This document shows, piece after piece, positions 7,282-14,493 of a stretch of DNA of 41,999 bases. The first letter of the stretch is position 1, and each line of letters begins with the position of its first letter. The position numbers and the translations under genes are program-made. This DNA comes from Acholeplasmataceae bacterium UBA2284 (GTDB taxonomy: Bacteria > Bacillota_I > Bacilli_A > Acholeplasmatales > Acholeplasmataceae), in the NCBI GenBank assembly GCA_002345705.1, contig DDWO01000012.1, positions 167,257-209,255 of the forward strand, read 5' to 3'. A model generated the notes under the pieces. The model searched no databases and was not told the origin of the DNA. It saw nothing but the letters and a program-made list of their open reading frames with translations.

Positions 7282-9340
7282 ATTATCCTTATTTAGTATG
7301 TTTGGTTTACTATCCGTAAGAATTGATTGGATCAATGATTTTTTAACAATTCCTTTGCATGATAATATTGATAATTACACCTATTTACCTGAGGCGACAT
7401 TATATATTGATGATGTTATAATAAATGACCCAAGAATGTTTTATGAGAGAAATGGTGTTGAATGGACCTTTATTTCCACGGTTAATTCAGGTGTTGTGAA
7501 GGCGTATTATATTAAGTACCGAGTCAATTATCCAACCTATAATATTTCACAGGTAAGAACCATTACCTTTAACATTGTGGATTTAATACCACCTGAATTT
7601 GTGAAAATTCCAAGCTTTAGTATTCCGCTTGGACAAAAAATGCCTGATTTACTTGAGGGATTGACCTATTTAGATAATTACGATCACGCTTCAAATATTA
7701 AGGTTATAGTCAATTCTTCAAAGGTTATTCTGAATCGTGTCGGAACTTATGAAATCAGCTATCAAATTTCTGACTTATCGAATAATACAACCACTAGGCT
7801 TAGTACGTTAGCTGTTTATGATCATTTACCTCCAACAATTTCATTAAAAAAAGAGTTTATTTTGCCCTATGGAAGTTCATTTCTTTGGAGTAATTACTTA
7901 ACCATTACCGATAATTATGACACAGTGCTTGATATAAAAATACATGATCAATATGTTAACTATGCTAAGCTTGGAAGCTATCCTATATTGATTACTGCAA
8001 CAGATCAAAGCGGTTTATCCAGTCAAATTGAGCAAATGCTATCAATTGTTGATATTGAGAAACCAAAAATAACGATGAAAAGCCAAGCTCCGATGATTCC
8101 CGTTTATTCTAGTGAAAGCGATGCGTTGCTAAAAAGCTTTATTTTAAGCGTGTCAGATAATTATGATTTGCTTACAATCAACGATGTATCAGTTACACAT
8201 GATATAGAATGGGATGTTTTAGGAGAATATACAATCTACTATACATTAATAGACCAATCAAAGAACACCTTAGAGTCCAAAGTCAAAGTTAAGATTAAAG
8301 ATATTGACAAGCCAATTGTATGGTTTACAGAACCTTTAATATTCGAGGTTTTTGATGAAACACCATTTATCAATCAATTCATTGAATATGAAGATAATTA
8401 TGATATCAAAAGTAGACTAACTTTAAAAACAACTACGAGCTTTAAAATGAATGTTGTAGGAAAATATCCAATTACAGTAGAGGTATCAGATACTTCAGGA
8501 AATAAAGAGATTATTCAATCCTATATAGAAATCATTGATTCTACAAAGCCTGAGCTAACACAGATAAATGATATCATTATTACCGACTTTAGTAGAAAAA
8601 GCTATAACCTCTATTTTTCAGTATCAGATAATTATGACCCAATTACTAAAATTAACTTGCATATCAATGATCAACAGGTTGATTATGAAACTATAGGAAG
8701 CTATCCAGTCATTATAACAGCAACAGACCAATCCTTAAATTACACGATTTTAAATACTGAGGTTTTAATCATTGATATTATAGACCCCGAGCTTGAATTA
8801 AAGCAATATGGCATACTACTACAGATCAATAGTGAACCCTTAGACCTAAAATCATTCATCAAGAATGCAAGTGATAACTATGATTACTTAACAAAGGATG
8901 ATGTAATAATCGAAGGGGAAGTCAAGTATGATCGAATCGGACTTTATACAATCACATATTATTTAAGTGATTCTTCCTTAAATAGCATAAAAAAAGAATT
9001 GATAGTTACCATTGATGACCGCATATCTCCAATCATTACATCAAATCCCCTATCACTTCATGTCAATCAACAGTTTAATCCCTTAGAAGGTATTTATATC
9101 GAAGATAACATGGGAAGCTATGAACTCTACATCTTTCCAGAATATATTGACACAAGCCTTCCCGGTAAAAAGAAAATTACATACGTAGCAGTTGACCAAA
9201 GGGGTAATTATACATCCTATGTAAGGGAAATAGTGATTCTAGATGACTCAAAAAAAATTGAGCTCGAAGCTTATTTACCGGTGGTTATCGTAACGCTTTT
9301 GGGAATAGCATCAATCTACTATATTTATAAAAAGGGATAG
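7271..9340 (+). CDS. Membrane-anchored surface protein with seven Ig-like repeats
   Basis: A 689-residue predicted extracellular protein. A short hydrophobic N-terminus (~1-16) looks like a secretion signal or anchor. The C-terminus has one transmembrane helix (~667-684) followed by a short Lys-rich tail, so the repeats should face outside. Seven repeats of 77-82 residues are seen. Each carries a DNYD-type motif (at residues 135, 214, 296, 375, 453, 535 and, degenerate as DN-M, 612) and a following G(S/T)Y-type strand plus a (T/S)DxS(x)N motif. This pattern resembles bacterial Ig-like families such as DUF5011/HYR. Function is unknown; adhesion or envelope spacing is a guess. There is no LPXTG motif. 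The start ATG is buried in the preceding hairpin. Confidence 0.8.
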   Translation: MSFLLSLFSMFGLLSVRIDWINDFLTIPLHDNIDNYTYLPEATLYIDDVIINDPRMFYERNGVEWTFISTVNSGVVKAYYIKYRVNYPTYNISQVRTITFNIVDLIPPEFVKIPSFSIPLGQKMPDLLEGLTYLDNYDHASNIKVIVNSSKVILNRVGTYEISYQISDLSNNTTTRLSTLAVYDHLPPTISLKKEFILPYGSSFLWSNYLTITDNYDTVLDIKIHDQYVNYAKLGSYPILITATDQSGLSSQIEQMLSIVDIEKPKITMKSQAPMIPVYSSESDALLKSFILSVSDNYDLLTINDVSVTHDIEWDVLGEYTIYYTLIDQSKNTLESKVKVKIKDIDKPIVWFTEPLIFEVFDETPFINQFIEYEDNYDIKSRLTLKTTTSFKMNVVGKYPITVEVSDTSGNKEIIQSYIEIIDSTKPELTQINDIIITDFSRKSYNLYFSVSDNYDPITKINLHINDQQVDYETIGSYPVIITATDQSLNYTILNTEVLIIDIIDPELELKQYGILLQINSEPLDLKSFIKNASDNYDYLTKDDVIIEGEVKYDRIGLYTITYYLSDSSLNSIKKELIVTIDDRISPIITSNPLSLHVNQQFNPLEGIYIEDNMGSYELYIFPEYIDTSLPGKKKITYVAVDQRGNYTSYVREIVILDDSKKIELEAYLPVVIVTLLGIASIYYIYKKG
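7673..9115 (+). repeat. In-frame DNYD Ig-like repeats (seven, about 240 bp apart)
   Basis: The DNYD motif codons start near 7673, 7910, 8156, 8393, 8627, 8873 and 9104. Period is 231-246 bp. The repeats are conserved in protein motif but not in DNA, so they are old domain duplications and not recent tandem copies. Confidence 0.8.
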
Positions 9341-9352
9341 AAGCAGTATCTT

Positions 9353-9381
9353 TTGACAAAGGCTCTTAAATAAATTATAAT
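9353..9381 (+). promoter_or_regulatory. Perfect consensus promoter of the flavodoxin gene
   Basis: TTGACA (9353-9358), 17-base spacer, TATAAT (9376-9381): an exact match to the sigma-A consensus. It starts 13 bases after the preceding stop and gives a ~35-base leader. High constitutive expression is expected. Confidence 0.93.
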
Positions 9382-9425
9382 GTGAGGGTAGATATGTTAA
9401 TCAAATATCAAAGGAGAATATAAAT

Positions 9426-9854
9426 ATGGCGAATGTATTAGTGGTTTACTGGAGTGGAACTGGAAACACAGAAATAATGGCTGAAAAAATTAAAGAAGGT
9501 CTAGAAAGTGCTGGAGCAGCTGTTGATTATAAGACTGTTGATCAAGTTGAACCAGATGATTTAGCTAATTACGATAAAGTAGCATTTGGTTGCCCATCAA
9601 TGGGAGTAGAAACATTAGAAGAAGACGAATTTGAACCATTCTTTGAAGCGGTTGAAGCAAGTCTTTCAGGTAAGAAGGTTGCACTATTTGGATCATACGG
9701 ATGGGGCGAAGGCGAATGGATGGATGCATGGCAGGAACGTACAGTTGCTGCAGGTGCAGTTTTATTCCAAGAAGGACTAAAGGTCAATTCAACTCCATCA
9801 AGTGAAGAAGAAGAGCAATGCTTTGAATTTGGTTCAAGCTTCGCAAATTTCTAA
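9426..9854 (+). CDS. Short-chain flavodoxin
   Basis: FMN electron carrier of 142 residues, the usual short-chain length. The phosphate-binding loop SGTGNT is at residues 10-15 after the first beta strand (VLVVYW). FGSYGWGEGEW at ~88-98 fits the isoalloxazine-binding loop. The protein is very acidic, as flavodoxins are. Ribosome site AAGGAG (9411-9416) is 9 bases before ATG. It is a single-gene unit with a perfect promoter and its own terminator, so an abundant low-potential carrier is likely. Partner oxidoreductases are not in the window. Confidence 0.95.
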   Translation: MANVLVVYWSGTGNTEIMAEKIKEGLESAGAAVDYKTVDQVEPDDLANYDKVAFGCPSMGVETLEEDEFEPFFEAVEASLSGKKVALFGSYGWGEGEWMDAWQERTVAAGAVLFQEGLKVNSTPSSEEEEQCFEFGSSFANF

Positions 9855-9862
9855 AAACAAAT

Positions 9863-9891
9863 AAAAAATGCTGACTCAAGCATTTTTTTTT
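9863..9891 (+). terminator. Intrinsic terminator after the flavodoxin gene
   Basis: Stem AAAAAATGCT (9863-9872) / AGCATTTTTT (9879-9888) with loop GACTCA and a run of nine T to 9891. Confidence 0.85.
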
Positions 9892-9910
9892 AGATAGATG
9901 GATTATAACT

Positions 9911-9919
9911 TGCTATAAT
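9911..9919 (+). promoter_or_regulatory. Extended -10 promoter of dnaE
   Basis: TGCTATAAT (9911-9919) is an extended -10 element; no good -35 is visible. It lies only 17 bases before the likely GTG start at 9937, so the leader would be about 10 bases and consist almost only of the ribosome site AGGTGAT. Confidence 0.6.
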
Positions 9920-9936
9920 AAGAATAGGTGATCGTT

Positions 9937-12900
9937 GTGTTCGGAGTATTATACTTACAAAGTTCATATAGCATGCTCAATAATGCAATCCCCCTTCCTT
10001 CTTTATTCGAAGAAGTCAAACAGGGGGGATATGATTTTATTGCACTGTCAGATAACAATCTTCATGGAATGTTATCTTTATTTAACCTTGCAAAAAAACA
10101 TAACATTAAACCTATATTAGGATTAAAAATAAAAGTTTCTATAGATTTGATGTATACAAGCTTTTTGGTTTATGTCAAAAATAATGATGGCTATCAAAAC
10201 CTATTGAAGCTATCCCTACTATCCAATGAACAATCATTAGCTATTGATGATTTAAAAACCTATCAAAAAGGATTAATCTTTGTAACATCGGGTCCTGATT
10301 CAATTGTCAATCATTTCATTATGAATGAAGACTATAGTCAAGCAGGTCATTATATTGATATCTTTAAATCAAACTTCAATGACTTTTATCTAGGTCTTTC
10401 CCTAGACACCTTCCAGCTTGAAATGAAGGTAGCTCCTATCTTACTTGATCTATCTGAAAAAACAAAAATTAAACTGCTACCCATACATCAAACCTCCTAT
10501 TTAAAGCCAGAGGGTAAAGAAGTGTATGAAGCATTGATTAAAATAGAAGACGAAAAAAATGAAGTGCTTCCAGAAGCGAATTACCAATTTTTAAATAAGG
10601 AAGAGCTTTCCAATATGTTTATGGATTATTCCTACGTATTTGATTCCTTATCGACAGTAATCCAAGGTATTGATTTCGAGTGGGTTAAGCCAAATTTTGA
10701 AATGCCTAAGTATCCTGTAGAAAATGGAACACCCTATGAATACCTAAAATCATTATCAATTGTAGGACTAAAAAAAAGGTTAAAAAAGATTCCAAATGCA
10801 GATGTCAAGGTCTATCAAAAGAGATTGACATATGAGCTATCTGTCATTCATAAAATGGGATTTGATAATTATTTTTTAATCGTTTATGATTTTGTGAAAT
10901 ATGCGAAAACACATGATATTTTAGTTGGTCCAGGTCGTGGTTCATCAGCGGGATCTTTGGTTGCTTATTGCCTAGGAATTACCGATGTTGACCCTATCAC
11001 CTATGACCTACTTTTTGAGCGTTTTTTAAATCCAGAACGTATCACAATGCCAGATATCGATATGGATTTTCCAGACAATAAACGTGATGAAGTCTTACAG
11101 TATGTTAAAGAAAAATATGGAAACAAACATATCATTAGTATTGTTACATTTGGAACATTTGCATTACGCTCTTCAATTAGAGATATTGCAAGAGTAATGA
11201 AAATAGATCCTAGTCGAGTAACAGGAATTATCCAAAGTGTAATCAATGATAAAGCCGATCAAACCGATGAGGAAATGACAAGACTATTAAGAGTTGCTAA
11301 AACGATTGAAGGACTACCAAGACACACAGGAACACACGCAGCAGGGATGATTTTAGCTGATCAGGATTTGACGAATTATATACCTCTTCAAAAGGGGCTT
11401 TATGATTTCTATCAAAGTCAATTAGAAGCATCCGATCTTGAGTCATTAGGCCTACTTAAAGTCGACTTTTTAGGGATTAGAAACCTAGCTGTTATCGATG
11501 ATGCTATCAAAATGATACATCGCTTAGGAGAGCCTTTTTCACTAGTTGATATACCTCTTGATAATGAAAAGACATATGAGCTATTAAGCCGCGCTGAAAC
11601 CAGTGGAGTTTTTCAGCTCGAGTCAGGTGGAATGCGTGCTGTTTTAAGAAAATTAAAGCCAAGAGATTTCGAGGATATTGTAGCGATTTTAGCATTATTT
11701 AGACCTGGTCCCATGGATAATATTGATGAATATATAGAGAGACGTAATGGTAAAAAATATGAGTACGTTCATCCAAATCTTGAAGCTATTTTAAAAAAGA
11801 CTTATGGTATTATTGTTTACCAAGAACAGATCATGCGTATCGCAAATGAATTTGCAGGTTACACTCTAGCGGAGGCTGATTTACTTAGAAGAGGTATTTC
11901 TAAGAAAGATAAAAATATTTTGGAGGATGAACGTAAACGCTTCATTTTGAAATGCAAGGATAAGAATTACACACAAGAAACTGCTGAAGAAATTTATGAT
12001 TATATCGTTAAATTTGCTGACTACGGATTCAATAGAAGTCATAGTGTTGCCTACGCATTAGTAGCCTATCAAATGGCATATTTAAAGGCGAATTACTTCC
12101 CAGTATTTATGACTATCCTTTTATCATCAGTCACTGGAAATGAAGGATTAACACAAGACTATTTAAATGAACTAAAAAAGCATCAAGTCAAAATATTACC
12201 TCCAGATATCAATTTAAGTAGTGATCAATATATCTATAAAAACAACGTCATTTATATGCCGCTTTTAGCAATCAAGAGTATTGGAAGATTGACTGTCCAA
12301 AAAATCATGGAAGAAAGAAATACAAATGGTGAATTTAAGGATTACCAGGATTTCAAGCTTCGAATGAAAAAGGATTTAAATGATAAAAATCTTGAAATGT
12401 TAATTCATAGTGGAGCACTCGATGTTTTCGGTTTAAATCATCAAACCATGAATTATCATAAACAAATAGACGATGCTGGATACGAACAATACATTACTGA
12501 TTTTAAGCTAAAAACAACTGAAGACTATTCATTCTTTGAAAAAGCACAGTTCGAAAAAGAGGCATTAGGATTTAATTTGATGTATAATCCTATTAATGCA
12601 CATCAAGACTTGATTGCAAAATTAAAGCTTAAGCCACTTTCCGATTTAAACAACCATCATGAAGTTTTAACACTTGCATATATTAAAAGCATTAAAGTTA
12701 TTCAAACAAAGCAAGGAAAAGAAATGGCGTTCGTACTTCTTGACGACGGTTCAACAGAACTTGAAGCAACCCTATTTACTGAGACTTATCTAAAATACAT
12801 CAATCTATTGAATAGAGAAGTTCAAATTTTTAGAATCAAGACTAATGTTTATAAGGATAAAAAATCTAACGTTATCGATGAAGTTAGAAAGATTGATTAG
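9937..12900 (+). CDS. dnaE: DNA polymerase III alpha subunit, DnaE type
   Basis: Replicative C-family polymerase. The start is probably GTG 9937 (AGGTGAT at 9926-9932), giving 987 residues and the typical opening MFGVLYLQSSYSMLNNAI; GTG 9928 is an alternative. The order is PHP domain (~1-200), palm with GPGRGSSAGS at 331-340 and catalytic Asp in PDIDMDF (D373, D375) plus D510 in KVDFLG. RPGPMD and DYGFNRSHS follow, then an HhH region (~760-830) and an OB fold (~890-980). It is shorter than E. coli or Bacillus DnaE (about 1100-1160). The PHP metal ligands are lost: the usual HLHVHS is VLYLQS and TDHGN is SDNNL. Proofreading must therefore come from elsewhere, presumably PolC. Confidence 0.95.
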   Translation: MFGVLYLQSSYSMLNNAIPLPSLFEEVKQGGYDFIALSDNNLHGMLSLFNLAKKHNIKPILGLKIKVSIDLMYTSFLVYVKNNDGYQNLLKLSLLSNEQSLAIDDLKTYQKGLIFVTSGPDSIVNHFIMNEDYSQAGHYIDIFKSNFNDFYLGLSLDTFQLEMKVAPILLDLSEKTKIKLLPIHQTSYLKPEGKEVYEALIKIEDEKNEVLPEANYQFLNKEELSNMFMDYSYVFDSLSTVIQGIDFEWVKPNFEMPKYPVENGTPYEYLKSLSIVGLKKRLKKIPNADVKVYQKRLTYELSVIHKMGFDNYFLIVYDFVKYAKTHDILVGPGRGSSAGSLVAYCLGITDVDPITYDLLFERFLNPERITMPDIDMDFPDNKRDEVLQYVKEKYGNKHIISIVTFGTFALRSSIRDIARVMKIDPSRVTGIIQSVINDKADQTDEEMTRLLRVAKTIEGLPRHTGTHAAGMILADQDLTNYIPLQKGLYDFYQSQLEASDLESLGLLKVDFLGIRNLAVIDDAIKMIHRLGEPFSLVDIPLDNEKTYELLSRAETSGVFQLESGGMRAVLRKLKPRDFEDIVAILALFRPGPMDNIDEYIERRNGKKYEYVHPNLEAILKKTYGIIVYQEQIMRIANEFAGYTLAEADLLRRGISKKDKNILEDERKRFILKCKDKNYTQETAEEIYDYIVKFADYGFNRSHSVAYALVAYQMAYLKANYFPVFMTILLSSVTGNEGLTQDYLNELKKHQVKILPPDINLSSDQYIYKNNVIYMPLLAIKSIGRLTVQKIMEERNTNGEFKDYQDFKLRMKKDLNDKNLEMLIHSGALDVFGLNHQTMNYHKQIDDAGYEQYITDFKLKTTEDYSFFEKAQFEKEALGFNLMYNPINAHQDLIAKLKLKPLSDLNNHHEVLTLAYIKSIKVIQTKQGKEMAFVLLDDGSTELEATLFTETYLKYINLLNREVQIFRIKTNVYKDKKSNVIDEVRKID

Positions 12901-12948
12901 TTTATGAATCGCGTAACATTTAATTAAAACAGTTTTTAAGGAGAACAC

Positions 12949-13470
12949 ATGAGATTTGACGATTGGACAAAGGAAGAAAAACTTGAACTGGATTTAGAAT
13001 ACCAAAGATTGTTTGGCGGTCAAATTCGAGTTATGAAAACCTTATTTAAATCGAAATCTGATCCAATACTTTTATCCGAATTGCTTGATAATGTCAGCTA
13101 CAATATTTATCAATCCATGGAAGAAAAGGATCTAATGCAAACAGAAGCACTTATAGAGCGCATGTTTTTAAGCACGCTTTCCTATGATGTGCTGCTTTAT
13201 AAGGAATCAATCTTAAATGAAATTTATGTCGACTTATATTTTTATAACGATTATGAAACATTAGAATACACAGAAATTAGAATTAAGAATGTTTATGATA
13301 TGAGAAAGCTATTAGAAATGATTTTGCATATCGGCACAACCTACGATAAGCTAACTAAAGGGAATACTGATGCTGTTGAACATATCAGTGAGTATCATCT
13401 TTTAGATGGCTTTGAAACTGAGTTTGAGTTAATCGATTTAGACGATCCATATAAAAAATATCGCAACTAA
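12949..13470 (+). CDS. Hypothetical acidic protein
   Basis: 173 residues, not recognised. It is acidic, rich in Tyr, Leu and Glu, has no signal peptide or membrane helix, and looks mainly helical with some strand near residues 95-115 (a YTEIRIKN segment). The ribosome site AAGGAG is at 12937-12943. It lies 48 bases after dnaE and 9 bases before a cation transporter gene, and no terminator separates them, so it is probably co-transcribed with both. Codon use resembles the neighbours, so it is taken as a real gene. No function is proposed. Confidence 0.75.
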   Translation: MRFDDWTKEEKLELDLEYQRLFGGQIRVMKTLFKSKSDPILLSELLDNVSYNIYQSMEEKDLMQTEALIERMFLSTLSYDVLLYKESILNEIYVDLYFYNDYETLEYTEIRIKNVYDMRKLLEMILHIGTTYDKLTKGNTDAVEHISEYHLLDGFETEFELIDLDDPYKKYRN

Positions 13471-13479
13471 GAGGTTTAA

Positions 13480-14373
13480 ATGACCAAAGAGAGTAGAAAA
13501 GAAATATTAAGAGCAGTAGCATTTGGCCTAGTGGTCAATATTTTTTTAGCTGCTTTAAAGCTGATTTTTGGATTTTGGGGTAATGCACAAGCACTCATCA
13601 GTGATGGCATGAATTCACTATCTGATGTATTCATTAGTATTATGATTTTGGCAGTCTTAAAATTAGCGACTAAAAAGCCTGATCATGATCATCCATATGG
13701 TCATGAGAAGTATGAAGGGCTAGCATATTTCCTTTTAGGTATTATTTTCTTTGCTACATCAATTGTTATTGGATATACTTCGATAAATTCGATTGTAGGA
13801 TATATCAATAATCCCAATGTATCAGCTCCACACATATTTACAGTAGTTGTTTCATTTTTCTCACTCATTGTAAAAATCATTTTATTCAAATATTATCTAG
13901 TGATTAGCAAAAAATACAAGAGTCCAACACTAAAAGCTGATTCAAAGAATCATTTACTAGATGCTTGGGCAACTTTATTTTCTCTTATCGGTCTAACACT
14001 TGCTCAATTCAATCTCATTGTCTTTGATTACATCGCTTCCTTAATCATCGGGTTTTTCATTTTAAGACTTTCCATTCAGATTTTATTAGAGTCAATATCA
14101 TTTTTAACAGATCAAGCACCCTCAGAGGATGAAATCAAATCAATCTTCGAGGTCATCCTATCTATTGATGGTGTACTTATGGTCGATGACCTTAAGGTAA
14201 GAAAGCATATGACACAACGTTATGTGGATGTTGAAATAGGTGTTAAATCCAATCTTACTCTAGAGGTTGCTCATAAAATAGCAGAAACAGTACATCACCA
14301 AGTTGAAAAAGAATTCCCAGATGTTATCCATTGCATGGTTCACGTGAACCCACACAAGTCAATAAGCGCATAA
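13480..14373 (+). CDS. Cation diffusion facilitator (CDF) family transporter
   Basis: Proton-coupled export of divalent metal from the cytosol. The 297 residues contain about six membrane helices (~10-210) and a C-terminal cytosolic ferredoxin-like domain (~215-295, ending in VIHCMVHVNPH). The CDF fingerprint is seen as ISDGMNSLSDVF in helix 2, HDHPYGHEKYE in the following loop and ADSKNHLLDAW in helix 5. By alignment to YiiP, site A would be N45/D49 and N157/D161, not the His/Asp set of zinc exporters. This favours Mn or Fe over Zn, but it is inference. Ribosome site GAGG is at 13471-13474. It closes the dnaE group. Confidence 0.88.
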   Translation: MTKESRKEILRAVAFGLVVNIFLAALKLIFGFWGNAQALISDGMNSLSDVFISIMILAVLKLATKKPDHDHPYGHEKYEGLAYFLLGIIFFATSIVIGYTSINSIVGYINNPNVSAPHIFTVVVSFFSLIVKIILFKYYLVISKKYKSPTLKADSKNHLLDAWATLFSLIGLTLAQFNLIVFDYIASLIIGFFILRLSIQILLESISFLTDQAPSEDEIKSIFEVILSIDGVLMVDDLKVRKHMTQRYVDVEIGVKSNLTLEVAHKIAETVHHQVEKEFPDVIHCMVHVNPHKSISA

Positions 14374-14375
14374 AA

Positions 14376-14439
14376 AGCCTATATATGTATATAAATATAA
14401 ACGAAGTTATATTTTTACAGTGTATATTGGCTCTTTTTT
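14376..14439 (+). terminator. Long hairpin terminator after the CDF gene
   Basis: AGCCTATATA pairs with TATATTGGCT at the base (one mismatch), and AAATATAA/TTATATTT closes an ACGAAG loop at the tip. A run of T follows from 14434. Most of the stem is A-T, but the base has GGCT/AGCC. Confidence 0.7.
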
Positions 14440-14448
14440 ATATTTTTT

Positions 14449-14457
14449 TGTTAAAAT
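14449..14457 (+). promoter_or_regulatory. Extended -10 element before the giant gene
   Basis: TGTTAAAAT fits an extended -10. It is 36 bases before the ATG at 14494 and just past the upstream terminator. No clear -35 is present. Confidence 0.45.
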
Positions 14458-14493
14458 AGTGCTAAGCAATTGAATAGGAAAGGTGGAAAATAT

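Noticed and set aside
14470..14493. TTG at 14470 as start of the giant protein
   Set aside because: The strong ribosome site AAGGTGG lies after it and points to ATG 14494, which begins directly before the first membrane helix.
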